Assembly: GCF_949628215.1 (NCBI RefSeq)
Contig: NC_134278.1
Coordinates: forward strand, 109,783,277-109,847,276
Length of the DNA: 64,000 nt
From: Phalacrocorax aristotelis
Taxonomy: Eukaryota > Chordata > Aves > Suliformes > Phalacrocoracidae
Direction: 5' to 3'
A program made the translations under genes and the position numbers. Positions 1 through 14,400 of this stretch are shown here, one piece after another (positions within the stretch are counted from its first letter, which is position 1; each line of letters starts with the position of its first letter). The notes beneath the pieces are model-generated. The model was given only the letters and a program-made list of their open reading frames with translations. It had not been told where the DNA came from and did not search any database.

Positions 1-2142
1 AGAGCAGACTTTGGCCTCTTACAGGATCTGCTTGGTTGAGTACCATGGGGTACCACCCTGGAGGGAAGAGGGGCCCAAGAAAGGTGGTTGGTATTCAAGG
101 CTCACCTTCTGCAAGCTCAGGAGCAACGCATCCCAACAAAGGGGTAGGCAGGCAAAAATTCCAGGGGTCTGCATGGATGAACAAGGAGCTCTTGGGCAGA
201 CTCAAACACAGAAAGGAAGCCTACAGAGGGTGAAACAAGGACAGGTAGCCTGGGGGGAGTACAGAGAAATTGTCCGAGCAGCCAGGGATAAGGTTAGGAA
301 AGCTAAAGCCGTGATAGAATTAAATCTGGCCAGAGACATTAAAGGCATCAAGAAAAGTCAGTGATAAAAGGAAGACTAAGGAAAACATGGGCCCTCTCCA
401 GAAGGAAACAGGAGACCTGGTTACCCAGGATGTGGAGAAGACTGAAGTACTCAATGACTTTTTTGTGTCAGTCTTCACCAGCGAGTGCTCAAGCCACACT
501 GCCCAAGTCACAGAAGGCAAAGGGCAGGGACTGGGAGAATGAAGAACCACCCACTGCAGGAGAAGATCAGGTTTGAGACCATCTGAGGAACCTGAAGTTG
601 CACAAGTCCTGGGACCTGATGAGATGCATCCGCAGGTCCTGAGGGAACTGGCTGATGAAGTTGCTAAGCCACTGATCATCATATTTGAGAAGTCGTGGCA
701 GTCCAATGAAGTTCCCACTGACTGGAAAAGGGGAACATTACCCCCATTTTTAAAAACAGGAAAAAGGAAGAACTGGGGAACTACAGGCCTGTCAGTCTCA
801 CCTCTGTGCCCAGCGAGATCATGGAGCAGGTCCTCATGGAAACTGTGCTAAGGCACATGGAAAACAAGGAGGTGTTTGGTGACAGTCAACATGGCTTCAC
901 TAAGGGCAAACTGTGCCTGACAAATTTGGTGCCCTTCTGCAATGGGGTTACAGCATTGGTGGATAAGGGAAGAGCAACTGACATCACCTACCTGGACTTG
1001 TACAAAGAATTTGACACTACCAGCACAGTATCCTTGTCTCTAAATTGTGGACGCATGGTTTTGACAGATGGCCCACTCTGTGGATAAGGAATTGGCTGGA
1101 TGGTTGCACTCAAAAGAGTTGTGGTCAACAGCTCGATGTCCAACTAGAGACCAGTGACAACGGGCATTCCTCAGGGGTCGGTATTGGGACCAGCACTGTT
1201 TAACATCCTTGTTGGCAACATGGACAGTGGGATTGAGTACGGCCTCAGCAGTTTTGCCAATGACACCAAGCTGTGTGGTGCGGTCGACACACTGGAGCGA
1301 AGGGATGCCATCCAGAGGGACCGTGGCAGGCTTGAGAGGTGGGTCCCTGTGAACCTCATGATGTTCAACAAGGCCAAGTGCAAGGTGCTGCACATGTGTG
1401 GGGGCAACCCCAAGCACAAATTCAGGCTGGACAGAGAATGAATTGAGAGCAGCTCTGAGGAGGACTTGGTGGCGTTGGTTGATTAGAAGCTCAACACAAC
1501 CAGGCAACGTGCACTTGCAGCTCAGAAAGCCAACTGTATCCTGGGCTGCATCTAAAGAAGCATGACCAGCAGGTCAAGGGAGGTGATTCTGCCTCTCTAC
1601 TCCGCTCTTATGAGGCCTCACCTGGAGCACTGCGTTCAACTTTGGGGCCCCCAACATAAGAAGGACATAGACCTCTTGGAGCAAGTCTAGAGGAGGGCCA
1701 CAAAGATGATCAGAGGGGTGGAGCACCTCTCCTGGGAGAATAGGCTGAGGGAGTTGGGGGTGTTCAGCCTGGTGAAGAGAAGGCTCCAGGGAGACCTTAT
1801 AGCAGCCTTCCAGTACCTGAAGGGGGCCTACAAGAAAGCTGGAGAGGGACTTCTTACAAGGGACATGTACTGATAGGACAGGGGCTACTGGCTTTAAACT
1901 GAAGAAGGTAGATTTAGATCAACTGTAAGGAATAAACTCTTCACTATGAGGGTAGTGAGGCACTGGAACAGGTTGCCCAGAGAAGCTGTAGATGCCCCAT
2001 CCCCAGAATCGTTCAAGGCCAGGTTGGACAGGGCTTTGAGCAACCTGGTCTAGCAGAAGGTGTCCCTGCCCTGCCAAGGGGATTGGAACTAGATGATCTT
2101 TAAGGTCCCTTCCAACCCAAACCAATCTATGATTCTATGATA
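1..2142 (+). mobile_element. CR1 LINE, 5'-truncated by the window edge
   Basis: Non-LTR retrotransposon remnant lying antisense to ABCG5 in its intron 12. Fragments of ORF2 reverse transcriptase are legible in shifting frames, including [20 protein letters not shown] and a catalytic box that reads FAND instead of the usual FADD (1253-1264). The 3' end has the avian CR1 hallmark of a short conserved UTR closing with GATTCTATGAT around 2131-2142. Frameshifts, stops and the altered catalytic Asp show it is dead. Confidence 0.92.
573..1441 (+). pseudogene. CR1 ORF2 reverse-transcriptase remnant
   Basis: Three overlapping frames (573-851, 806-1087, 1154-1441) carry consecutive reverse-transcriptase segments: a [19 protein letters not shown] region, a DLYKEFDT box, then GSVLGPALF and SSFANDTKL. 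The frame changes and the Asp-to-Asn change in the catalytic motif argue against function. Confidence 0.85.
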
Positions 2143-2303
2143 TGGCATTATAGTACATCTTTACTAATTAATAAGCTTTTTTTAAGAAGTTATCTTTAAC
2201 TTATCAATATACTGTTATTGTATGTAGAAGGAAAACAAGCATCAACATCTGATTAAAATTGTTTAGAATGGATTTAAAGGCCTTTTTTGTTTTTAACACT
2301 TAC

Positions 2304-2416
2304 CACATGTGAAGTTCAAGCCATAGAATTCATTGACTATAAGAACCTCGCTGCTATATTTTTGAAAGGTAAGATAACTGAGTATTTTAAAAGGTGTTGG
2401 CATTTCTTCGATGGTC
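2304..2416 (-). CDS. ABCG5: ABCG5 coding exon 12
   Basis: 113 bp. Encodes [20 protein letters not shown] to [10 protein letters not shown], the start of the extracellular domain, with an NFT glycosylation sequon. Acceptor tttaag|GAC, donor GTG|gtaag. Too short to stand out as an open frame; found by peptide similarity. Confidence 0.94.
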
Positions 2417-5400
2417 CTTAAAGAAACAGAGAAGTTAGATTGGCTTTTGCTACATTCCAAGAGCCAGTTCTACCCCAAATTACAAACAAGCTCTCATCTT
2501 TTGTCGTAGCCTGTTACAGAAACAGTTCTTGGCTGTACATGTAGGGTTTTTAAACAGAAAGCCCATTTCAGTGCTAAATGAGGAGACAAACATGAAGGCT
2601 GTCTCTGACTTTGGTACAGTGTCATAATGTTCAGCCCCTGACTTGTTTATGACAGTCACAAATAATTCTATGAAGTTCCTTTGGTATTCACATTGCAGTG
2701 CTAAACTGAAAAAGACAGGACCCAACATAAACCTTAGTTGCAAAAATGTGTTGCTTCCAAAAAAACAAACCATCAGCCCCTCACTCCATCTTCAAAACCA
2801 AAAAAGACTGAATATCAACTCACTGGAACAGTAATAACAGTACAAAAATGGAGCAAAGAATAAAGAGAAGAAAGAGTATAAACATTTGAAATAACATTAT
2901 TCAACAAGACTGGGCAATTTCTGCACCTAAAATACTGCAATAATTTATATTTAAACAAACGAGCAGAAAAAACCTGCCACCCAAGTCTCAATGCTATTTT
3001 TAATATCCTTCATTGCCTATGAAGTTTAATCATCAAAGAGATTCACAATAATAATTAGCAATGTCTCTACTGTAAAAAAAAAAGGTTAGAAACCACTGTA
3101 ATACTTTTGTAAAGTTATCATTAAGGCGTTAGCCTACGGTAGTGGGAACAAGTACCTTGTCATGATAAAACATACATCTTCCTGAAATTAGGGAGGGACC
3201 AAATTAATTAGGTATTAACTTAGTTTTATTTGATAAGCAAGTATTAGCTGAGATTTACTTTGCAGAGAAAAAAGCATCATCAGCTTTGTGAAGGCTCATG
3301 CTTTTCTTGAGAACAACTTGACATCATCTTTTGTTAGGCTTACTTCATTTTCATTGGAAGGATCTCAGTTCTACAAGCATATCATATTTTCTCAGCATCT
3401 CAATAAAACTTTTTGGCAATTTATTAGTATATGTTTTTCAAAAAATAATAATTTCAGTATTGACAAAAACAAGAGGAAAACTGTTCGAAGTTCATGCAGT
3501 TACAATGCAAACATATTCATTTGCACAGTAATAGAGCAAGTGGATCAGAATTTTCCCGCATATTTCGTAAACTACTATTTTTATGTAGTTAAGTCTGCAC
3601 AGATAGAAAAAGTGTCTGAAAAGTTTAATGACTAAACTGGAGAATACCGCTAATAAGATAACTGAGAACAACTTTTTTTAACACACATAATTCCTAGTGT
3701 TTAATACCTGGTAAGTTCCAGCAGTTACTAGAAGTTGTAAGATTTTTTTGGTAGAATCCTCTAATGGGGACAGCATTTCATGTGATAATATCAGCATAAG
3801 TAAAATAATTGCTTAGTTTCACTTTAAATTTATTTGCAAAAAGTGAAAAAAGTTAATACATTTGATGGTATCTAAAGTTATTAAGTGTCTTTTTTGTGTG
3901 TTTAGGACAAGGTCTAACATAATAGGCAGTTCTACCCCTGAAAGCTGCACTTTCTGTTGCTACCTGTGCATTGTTGTGCTTCAGCAATACAGACTGTTCA
4001 TTAAACTCTTCTGTAGGGAGATTATTTTGGCATTAACACCATAATGATATAAAACGTTTTCCTACCTTACTAGTCCCGTTCCCACTATCACACCTGCTGA
4101 ATTAAGTAGCACCACTCCACTTTGGACTATATTTGGGTTTTGAACCACACCGAGTATAACAAGCGTTAGTAGTTCACCGATTATATGAGATGCTAAGACA
4201 ACAGCAAAGAAAATTCCAAATCTGGAGGCATCAGGATACAACCCTGCAGTCCTGTACAAAAATGAGCAAAAGAACAATTAAAAAACACTGTTTGGGTACA
4301 AAACTTGGAATGCAGCTTTTATTTTTGTTCTTATTTATTTTTTGCAATTACAGCTTATTAAGTGAACAGTTTATGCCTTAACCCGTAGTGTGTTGTTTGG
4401 AGCCTTAGCATAAAGAACACCCACTTAATATCATGACATAAGTGCAGATACATGAGGTTTTCTCCATCTAGATTAAAGAGGGCAATGTAAAGCTGTAATT
4501 GTAGCAGAAATCCATGTTGTTTCAAGCATCCCTTAAACTAACATCCTTCTGCTTTTAGAGCCTATGTGGTGGGAGCTACTATATGTAAGTCATATTTAAA
4601 GAACATCTTTATGCAGATAATTAACAGATGGAATTTTGCACTTCTGATACTGCACATGCAAATGTAAAAACAGATATACTCAGGTAGATGGAAGGCTAAT
4701 TGAATTCACCGCCCATGTAAATCATCTAAATGCAGTTTCCTCCACACTCCTGCACTCTTTAATAAAACACGATGTTCCCACCTTTTCCTTAGCTCACCTA
4801 AGGAAAAAGTTCCCCCCTTCCCCAACCTGTACTAAAGATTAAAAAGTTAAGAGGCCAGCAATTGCTAGGCCAACTTAATTCAGCCTTATAGCGTTCATGA
4901 CAGATGACAAAACCTTTTATTACACGGTGACACATTACTCTTTTTCCAAAATACCTCATACAAAAATTGCCTCGCCCTAGGTACAGACTGTGTGCTTTGC
5001 TTAGCTAACAAGCAGCTATTCAACATTTTATTTTCTTTTTCATCGCTCGGTGCAAGACCCTATGTCTTTTTTTCAATCCACAATGTTGGAACATGGTCTT
5101 AAAATAGAAGTATTAATTTTCTTACAGGTTTCCTGTAGCATTTTTTGCATGTAATACCAAAATAATCTCTATTATAAATAGACAGCTGAATATTGACTTC
5201 AAGTATTAAACATTCAGTGAGCTAGCAGGTATTTAAAAACCTTTAATCACAGATTGGTGCAGAAGAAACAGCTCTCCAAAGTCCTAGCATACGAGCATCA
5301 CCTTCTCTGAAGCGCAGTTATACTTTACACAGAGGTATGTAGATACAAACTAGTAAATCTGGGGTAGGAATAGAAAGAGAAGAAAGTCTGAAAGAGAAGA

Positions 5401-8400
5401 AAGAAAAAAAAATTCAGAAAAGGGAATATTACAGCAGTAGAACAGTAGGATAATATAAACTGTTAGAAAATTTCCCAGAAGTACCTTTAGCTAGGAAAAT
5501 CTGCATAAACAGAGTACATTTACTTGATTGCAAAAGTGGCTGTATTTGTTTTTGGCCAGAGCTGCCTTGTGTCTGATCGGGTAAGAGTTTGGGTCTGACT
5601 GACCCAAACTGACTGACCCTACAAACACAAGCTCTGAGAGAAATGGCTTGTAAGGCCACATACCAGAGGCTATCAAAGCCTCTCCAGAAGTTAGTCCATC
5701 CAGGAAAGTTTAGTCCCGTCAGATACAATCTTCAAAATTTCATAGAGAAACTGCTTGCCCTAGGAGGTCGAAGGGCACTATGAAATCACTCTGACACATC
5801 ACTGATTGCTTCCAAACAACCACAGGATAGCAAAGATATGTGGAGGCTGATATCTGTAAATATTATCCATTAGCTGCAACCACGCTCTTTATTGTTGATT
5901 GTGTCTGAAGCTACCAAAGCACAAGGGCAAAGTCTCTGCCCATACAAATTTCCTGTTCACTAAGACGGGAGAGTGACAAACAGCAGCTCGTTATCTTCAG
6001 GAGCTCCGCAAATCTTCCCTCATTGAGCCTGAAAAGGTGCTTTCTGAATGGCTGCCTTCTCCACAACCAGCTCACTAGCAGGCAGAAATGGAAGGGCTCT
6101 GGTGAGCACAGTGCATCCTCTAAATGCTTAGTGGGAGGAGGAGTAATTTCTGTTTGTCTGTGAAAAAGGGCTTCTCAGGGAGTGCTGCCTGAAGCAGGCA
6201 GCACTGACGACTTGCAGAAATAAAAGCCCAGGTAGCTAAGGGGACAGAGAAAGATGGCCTTGCTTGAACAAAACTTCAGTGCACTACACAACAAGTGTTT
6301 CATAATTAGGAAAACAAAAAACCCAGAAAAAGCTTGAAAAACAGAAATTGGTCCTTATTACTTTGCTATTGACTTACGCCTGCAGCCATGGACTGTATTA
6401 AGTTCAGAATAAGCAAGTGGAAGGTGGGAAATCAACGGACAGAAATGAAGAAAAGCAGATCTATATGATAGATAAGGCAATGAAGAGATGAAATATTTCA
6501 TCATCCCATTCTGAGGTACTACTTCACAATGATGGAGGAAATTAATGTACTGGGAGAAAAAAAGCAAGCTTTATAATCACACCCTTTCTCCCACTATTAG
6601 AAATCCACTTCAGTGCCTTTCCCTGGAGGGTGGAAAGAGAGGGATCCAGACCTCATCGCTTCCATATGCTGTAGCTAAACCCCAAATGTCCCAGGAAATA
6701 TGAAGCTTTGTTACTGTCGCATACCTATTGTTGTCGTCTTCACTTTTTTTTTTCTCTTATTTCCTATCTTTCTAAACGTAATGTAAAATGACAACTGCTG
6801 CTTTTGGTATGAAACAAGAACAATAAGTGTCCCAGGCCCGTTGAAACTTCCCAAGTTACCTAGAGAACTGGTATCTTACACACTTCTCTGTAAGTGTTTT
6901 AACACTGCCTGAAAGAGAAGGGTTAAAATTGTGTCATCTTCCCTTAAGGTTTCTCTGCAATCATCCTGAGAGACAATAGCAGAAGACATGCCAGGAGGCC
7001 TGTTGCTGACATGGGAATTGTAACCGATAATAAAAAGAAAATAACAATCCAATAGACAACACAAGTGCTTACCAGTATATAAAGGTGCTGAAAATTGCCA
7101 CGCTGATGACACTGAAGGGCAGGAAATGTACTATATAAGCTAAAAGCATTTGCCACTTCTTATACAAGCCATCTTTACTTTCTTGGTCACTGATAGCACG
7201 TAAAGGTGGGACTGGATTAAATATATAAGAAATAAATTAAATCGCTATTGAATAAAGAGACCAAGACTTGTTGCTAGCAAAGATGACCCGAAGCACAGAG
7301 ACAACTTTAAGAACATCTCAGAAACATTCTGTCTAAACCAGTCTGATCACTTCCTCCCCCACCCCGTAAATGCAAACCATGCTCCCTGCGGATTGCAGAA
7401 ATTGGTAAGCTTAATGAAAGAGGCCTAACTAGGCAGCACAGTAGGACAGTTTCTCTTTTTGCAGATACAAATTAAAGACATGAAAAAATTGCCATTAGTG
7501 GATAATTTCTTAAGGTGCTCTGATCCCAAGGTAATGACAGCAGTGTATGTTCCCTATGTGAGCAGAACAGTTTTTAGGGCTGTAAATAGAAACTACTGTT
7601 GGTCTTAGTATGGCAGCTGTAAGAGAAACATCCTCTAAGAAAAATGTAATCACATAATACTCTTAAATCTAATTATCCTTAATTGCTGCCAAAGCCGTTT
7701 CATACTTCTATCATTTCCATGGCTTTGGTTTTGATCTCCCTTCAGATGTTAACTACAGACCTCGACTTCGTCCTGCCTTTGTAATGCTAGATGCGGGCAA
7801 GCGAAGGGCTACTGCACAGTTCAGAATAAAGCCTCCATACACAGGGCAGCTGCAAAAAGGGAGAGGCAGAGATCAGGGCATGTTCCTTCACTAAGTGCAG
7901 TGAACCTGGAGCCCCTCTGATGGGCTGATTTTTTTCTGCAGTGCGAAGCTTCCTGTTGCTTCACCTTTGCATTTCATGCTTCTTTATCAGCTCTGATGTT
8001 ACCTAAAACTGTTAAGATCCTTTAAATGACTACCTTCAGAAAAGACTCTTTTCTATTTACAAAATAGCGGCAGCAACACCTGCTGCTGCACACAGTACAG
8101 GAGAGAAACTCACAAAGGGCAACAGCATTGAGCATCCCTGTGTAGGGGGGGGCACTGACACACTGGTAGACCAGCCCCACACGGTCCTGCACAGCTCCTT
8201 TTAGCAGGTCATCCCTTAGTCTGAGAAGGAAAAATGCTACAAACAAGCCAAATAACAGATTCTGGAGGAGACGCATGATGACGCCCATCTTATCTCTGGA
8301 GAAGTTTCTTGTTGTCCTCCTGAGAATGAAACAAAACAATAGCAATATACTTGTTAGCTATAACATGTCCGTAGGTTATTTAGCTTTGAACAAGTCTTAC

Positions 8401-11400
8401 ACACAGAGTATCCACAAAAATGTAATGTATTGAAAATGACAGAGACAAGACCAAAATAACCAAGAAAGTGCATTTATATGTGGAGGAAAAACCCAAAAGA
8501 TTAGTGGATAAGAAAAAGTTTTTTTCTTAAAAAAACGGGGCGGGGGGGGGGGAAATCTTACCGTAAAAGAATCCACAATTTGTAAAAGGCACTGGGTGAG
8601 TCTTTGTTTTTGAACGGTATTGGTGGCCGCTCTTTCATACACTTTGTTCTTTCAATGGCTGCCAGTACTTTGCTAAAGATGTCCGAGTTTTTGTAGGCTG
8701 ATACCATTACCTGAACCCTACTGTAGGTTTTGAGTTCACGTTCCTTGCTTCGAGTGTCCACAGATGTCAGATCCACTGTAAATTTACAAAGTGTTTACTA
8801 TATATACACAACACACTCCCTTCATACCTCTTCCCCCCTTGCAACTAACCTTTCCTTGTCTCTATCCTAAAATCTGCAAAGAAGAAAAGGTCCATTGAAA
8901 GCATTCAAGGTTTCCTTTACTCCTCCCTTCTGTTAGAAGCAGCACGAAAGAACAGCTGCACAGCCACAATAAATCTCTGTGTTTTGTGGCCTCTGTAGTA
9001 CCCTGAATTTTGAATCCTTTATCTGAAAATGCAAGGACTGAGCGGTGTGTCGGTCAGACCTTTAGCATTCTCCTTGCACAGCACAGAGCTGTGCCACCAG
9101 TGAAGTGCTACCACTGCCAAGAGCGAGACGGAGTACCAGCTAAGGATGAACAGTGATGAGGATGAAGAGGTAACTTTCTGGTCATGTGTTTCTCAGGTTT
9201 TCAGGTAAATGCTCAGACATGCTCCCTGGTACCCCCTTGTTCTCTGCCTGCTCCTCCAAAACCATGGAGCTTTACTTAGTTAGTCTGAGCTCATGCTGAG
9301 AGACACTGCTCTTCTCTACTTGAGCTGTTACTGCATTGTTGCGCTGGGTTTCACCCACCTCCTTTCTCAGATATACTTCTGTTTTAATGTGGAGTCAGAG
9401 GATGTTCAGCAGGCCAAATTTCCCTAGCAGGCTCTGCCCAAGCTGAAGAAAATATTACTTATTGTCGTGGAACTTACGAAAGGGAAATACTTCACAGAGT
9501 TAGTGTTTCTTTCTAATAAGCCCACCTATACCTATTCCTGACACCAGTAATTCTTTTATTGGCAGATGGGAACTTTGTGCATGCTATTTGTAAAAGTCTT
9601 ACGGCTTCAGCAATAGTGCTAAAATGCATTACAGATTTCCCTTTTCCCTAATAGCAATGAATTATCTATGGTTTCAAACACTAGTGTTGTTCTCTTACAA
9701 ATTTTTATACTACTGCTCTACATCTGCTAAGATGTCTTTATCAGTTATTTATTCCTGAGGTTTCTGACGTCCTTAGATTTCAGTTTTCCAGTATTATGCT
9801 CAACTTCAAAATACAAATTGACGAGAGAAAAGGAGACCTTGTCCAAGACACTTAATTTGTCCTCAAAATCTGAATTAAGCTTATGAGTACTTCAGCAGAA
9901 TTGCCTTTAATGGTAAACATATCCAAAATCACTTTTAAGTGTCTTTAGTAAGTAACTGTAAATGTGTAAGTATAAGAAGTAAACACTTTTGAAAATATGA
10001 ATATAAATCACTTCTGTAAATATGAACATACAAAATGCAGACATGCTTTTTAAAACTTGGCCAGTGTGACTTGCTGGAAGTCACACACAAAATAAATGGC
10101 AAGCAGGTGTGTTTTAAAAAAACAACAACACCGACTAGTCACTAGACCAAATAGCTAACGCCTACCATGCATTTGTACTTTTTATATAAGCACAATGTGT
10201 GACATTTCAATTATATAATCCACACTCAGTATATAGGATCTATTTTTCTCTGCTGTTGGTGTAAATGTTATCAGAATCTGTCCTTTTATTCACATCATTA
10301 AATCACACAAAAAATATAAACTACCAATTTTCCAAAGACTAAATATTCTGATGATTCTTTGCTCTAAACTGCATTTTTTTCCTTTTCTCATCACATTCAA
10401 AGGTTGACATTTGAAGAATGCAGTACTCTCTTTACCAAGCTTTTTAAAAAGTGGGTCTAAATCTCAAATCATCTATGCTTTTCAAGACTATTCAAATTCA
10501 TGAAGGCAAAATTATCCTCACTGTCACACCAGTATTTTCAGCTTCATCCCATTCCAGCTTCACGTCAACAACTATCCTCTCTTCCCTCTGAGTTTAGGAT
10601 GCCACCTAGACAATAGAGAAACACTGCCTCCTCTGAATGTGCCATGTTTCTGAATACAGCTTTTTGGAGTGGTCAAATTCCCCGGTTAATACTCAGCTAA
10701 CATCGTCAGAAATCAACCTGCGTACCAGATTAAAAAAGATAGATAAGTACACACACACACACATGTATGTGTGTACATACACACACAGACACATACACAT
10801 GTTCTTCAAACACGTATCTGCATGGATCAGGTACATACATGCCCTACAGCAAAACCAAGCTTCATTTCCAAAATCTCATGGCTGACACTCTCATCCTGAA
10901 TTGATGAAACAGTACTCTTCAGCTTTTGCCAACAGCTGGCTATCGTCGTCTCCTGAAGCATCGTATGATCTGTTCCACTAGCTCACTCTGGTGTTAGCAA
11001 CTCCCCAAACTTTCTGAAACCTCCGATTGTGAATCTCTGGAAATTGATGCTTCGGTCATCCTGTATTTATTCTACAGCCTTCCCTTCAGGCAACAACTGT
11101 CTTCAGTTGCTTGGCATCACAAAAGTCTATAAGAGCATGAGACTTTCCACAGTTTGGGGATCAAACTGTTTTTTCAGTGCCTAGTGGACAGCCATAGGGA
11201 GATGCCATCAGGAATTCACAGGTTTCACGAAGATGAGATTCCTTTTTTATTGGTAGCTCACTCCTTTCTGCTGTGTTTCAGTCCTACTGCAAACTTTTTC
11301 TGCTTTATGGAGTCAGTGAAGGTTACACAGGTCCAGCTCTTTCTCACCTCTGAGCTGAGCACAATTACAAAGTTTGGAAAGAATTCAAATACCTTTCTGT

Positions 11401-14400
11401 CTCTGGAAGAACTTTTATTTGGGGAAGAAAAACTTGTCTGTCTAAAAGAAACCCATATTTTTACCAACACAACTTAGACAAACTTACCATAGAAGTCAAA
11501 AGGATTCGATTGCTCAGGACAAGAATAGCCACAGTTGCTAAAAAATGTAATCATTTCCATGGGGCTCCCACAGAAAACTAGTTCTCCAAAGCTCATGATG
11601 GCTATTTTGTCAAATAACTGTGGGGAGCAAAATAACATATCAGCACTACATACCGAGAAGGAGCACACTAATTCTTGAGTACAGCTACTGTCTTGGTATA
11701 AAAAGGCTTTGATAGGAAAACCAGTTTTGACGCATTCAAACTTCCTTAGTATATTTCTGTCAAAGGAAGTTTGTCCTTTCTATTGCTCCTCTCAGTGGTT
11801 ATGCAAGTTGACACGATTTAAGCTCTTAAAACTAGTGTTTCTCAAAACTGTCAGCGACAGCAGCATACACAGGTATTCCACAAACAGAAACAGGAGCTGT
11901 GGAGTTCTGACTTCACTTCTAATGCACCTTCACTTACTAACAGACCTCCTTTGGTGCTTAATAGCCCCAGTCTGTAAAATCCCAAAATTGTTGGGAAGGA
12001 TATTCTGAAGTACTTAAGGACTTTAACAGCACTGCTTTTCAGGTGAACATTTGCCGGGGCAGGGTTCCCACCAGCTATGATCGACCCGTATTCCCAAAGC
12101 GCCAGGACCGCTTTCAGTCCAGAAAACCACCACCACTCCCCTCTGGCTTCATGACCACTTACACTGAATTCAGTCAGCCAGGGAAGAGGTGCCTTGCGTT
12201 CATGTGGGGGTGGTGGAAGTGTCAGAAGAGCAAAGTGTGAAATAGTAATGGGAAGGGGGCGATACTTCCGCAGCACAAGCCCTGCAAGGCAGGCCTGCCC
12301 CACCACGTGACCAAGGTGTACCCACATCACTTGACACAAAGAGGAAAAAAAATTTAATTTTTTTCCTTTCCATTCCAAATCATGGCTTCATCTGTCTCAA
12401 GTTGCAAGTGTTACTGAAATACAAACATGAAAGATAAATAAAGTGCTAGTTTTTACAGTGCCTGCGCGCATGGGGGATTTACATGGTTTCTCCCAGTGTT
12501 TTTTGATTTGGGTAGCTGCACAACACAAAGGTTAGGCACACAGTAAGTGTGCATGCTATTTTCACAGGGCAGTATGTTTCCCAAAGTGCTGTGTGAATGG
12601 CAGAAGGCCAGAGCTGTACAGTTCAAGACAAGCCTGTATTTACGCACGGGGGAAGGAAGAGAGAACTATACTGGATCTTGTACTTTTATCCTGAAAACAG
12701 CCTAGGTACCAAAAAGCTTGGTTAAAAAAAAAAAAAAAAAAGGGGCAAATAGTGAGTAGGTATCATTTACCCTGAAGAGTTCTGAGCGAGGCTGATGAAT
12801 CGTAATAATCACAATCCTGCCTTTATGTGCAAGCTCTGAGAGCAGCAAGACAATCTGGTTTGCAGTCAGGCAGTCCAGCCCTGTTGTTGGTTCATCAAGT
12901 AGCATGACCTCTGTGAAATGACAAGGAATAGCATTACAAGTAAATGGGGAGCAAAGGTAAATGGGGAGCAAATGTTATAGCTTCTGCCTTTGAAGCTAAT
13001 TTGGCAAATAGTACAGAAATTACATGTGAAGTTCCACATATAAAGCAGAGTATGCATAGATATTGCCATGGTATGGTCTTTCAGTTTCAGTCACCTTCAG
13101 TGGTTCCGTTTCAATGACTAGTAGTAAGGACATAAACTACTGCAGGATCAGAGCATAGTAATCTTTTCTAAGTTCTGGTGAAATCTGAAAACTACCAAAA
13201 TAGGTCTGATGTATACATCTGCTTCTAAGAACAATAATGACAAATTTCAGCATGTATACAAATGTAAATACAACTGACAAATTATCTAGAAGCTGTAATC
13301 TTAATACACACAGAACAATTTTGTTATGAACAAATTAAAAGTTGTTAAAATACAGCATATATAATTCCATAGATGAGAGGGGTAGGCTTTTTTTTACTGC
13401 ATTTTCTGCATTATTTCATTGCACATGGGTAAAAGTTACAATCAAATCCATTATTTTTACGGAGATGGGACATAGCACAGAAGAGGGCAGTTCAACCTTG
13501 ATCAGGATAAGGGGGGAGGAGAGCTTTCTCTACAGGTTTATCTACACATAATACTTTATGTTTACTATAGAGTTTAGTGAACTTACCAAGCAATAACCAC
13601 ATGCAATATACTCTCCAGGTGCCACCAGCAGCACACAGTGCCTGTGACATACCTCACTTTGCTATTTAAATACTCCTTCCTGCCTGGTATGCAGTCCTAA
13701 GACACCTGCACCGCTATGAGGACTCCAGAATCTGATAAATACATGCTACACATTCACTCTGTAAGATTCTGGCACCTTTAAGAAACTATCTCAAAACTGA
13801 CAAAATTTACAGTGCCATTTCCCATGGCTAATCCTTCTAGTTATTGTGCTTTGATATTTTCATTGGATTTTTTCTCTTTACAGTAAATCTATAGCCACAT
13901 ATAGAAGTGTGTTATTCATCGATACCTGGTTTCTTATCAAGGGCAATACAACATGAGGGCTCTTATACTTCTGAGCATTTAGTCTGTTTCGCTTATTTTA
14001 CTCTGTTTCCAAATGAACAAATCTCACACGCTGACTACCTTTTCGGCTCTGGAATGTGCACGGTGCTCAAACACACATGGCTCAGTGGCAGCTACTCCAC
14101 TACAAGGATCAATGCTTGCTCTAATGGATCTAATGCACTCAGAAAACTATAAATTAATGTGCCACAATCAACGTTTCACACACAGGAAGGGCAAGCCCAG
14201 AAAGAATTAAAATAGATAAATGCAAGTCTAAGCCTATGTTCAGTCCCTAAGATTTTAAAATTGTCTACTTCCCAAGATCAACTAATAGATTAATGGCAGA
14301 CCTGAGTTACTGCTCATCCTTTTCTATCATTACTAGACTAGCTTTTGCTGAATTAGAGAATACAAATGCTTTTGTATTTTTAAGTGGTTTCTAGAGGTCC

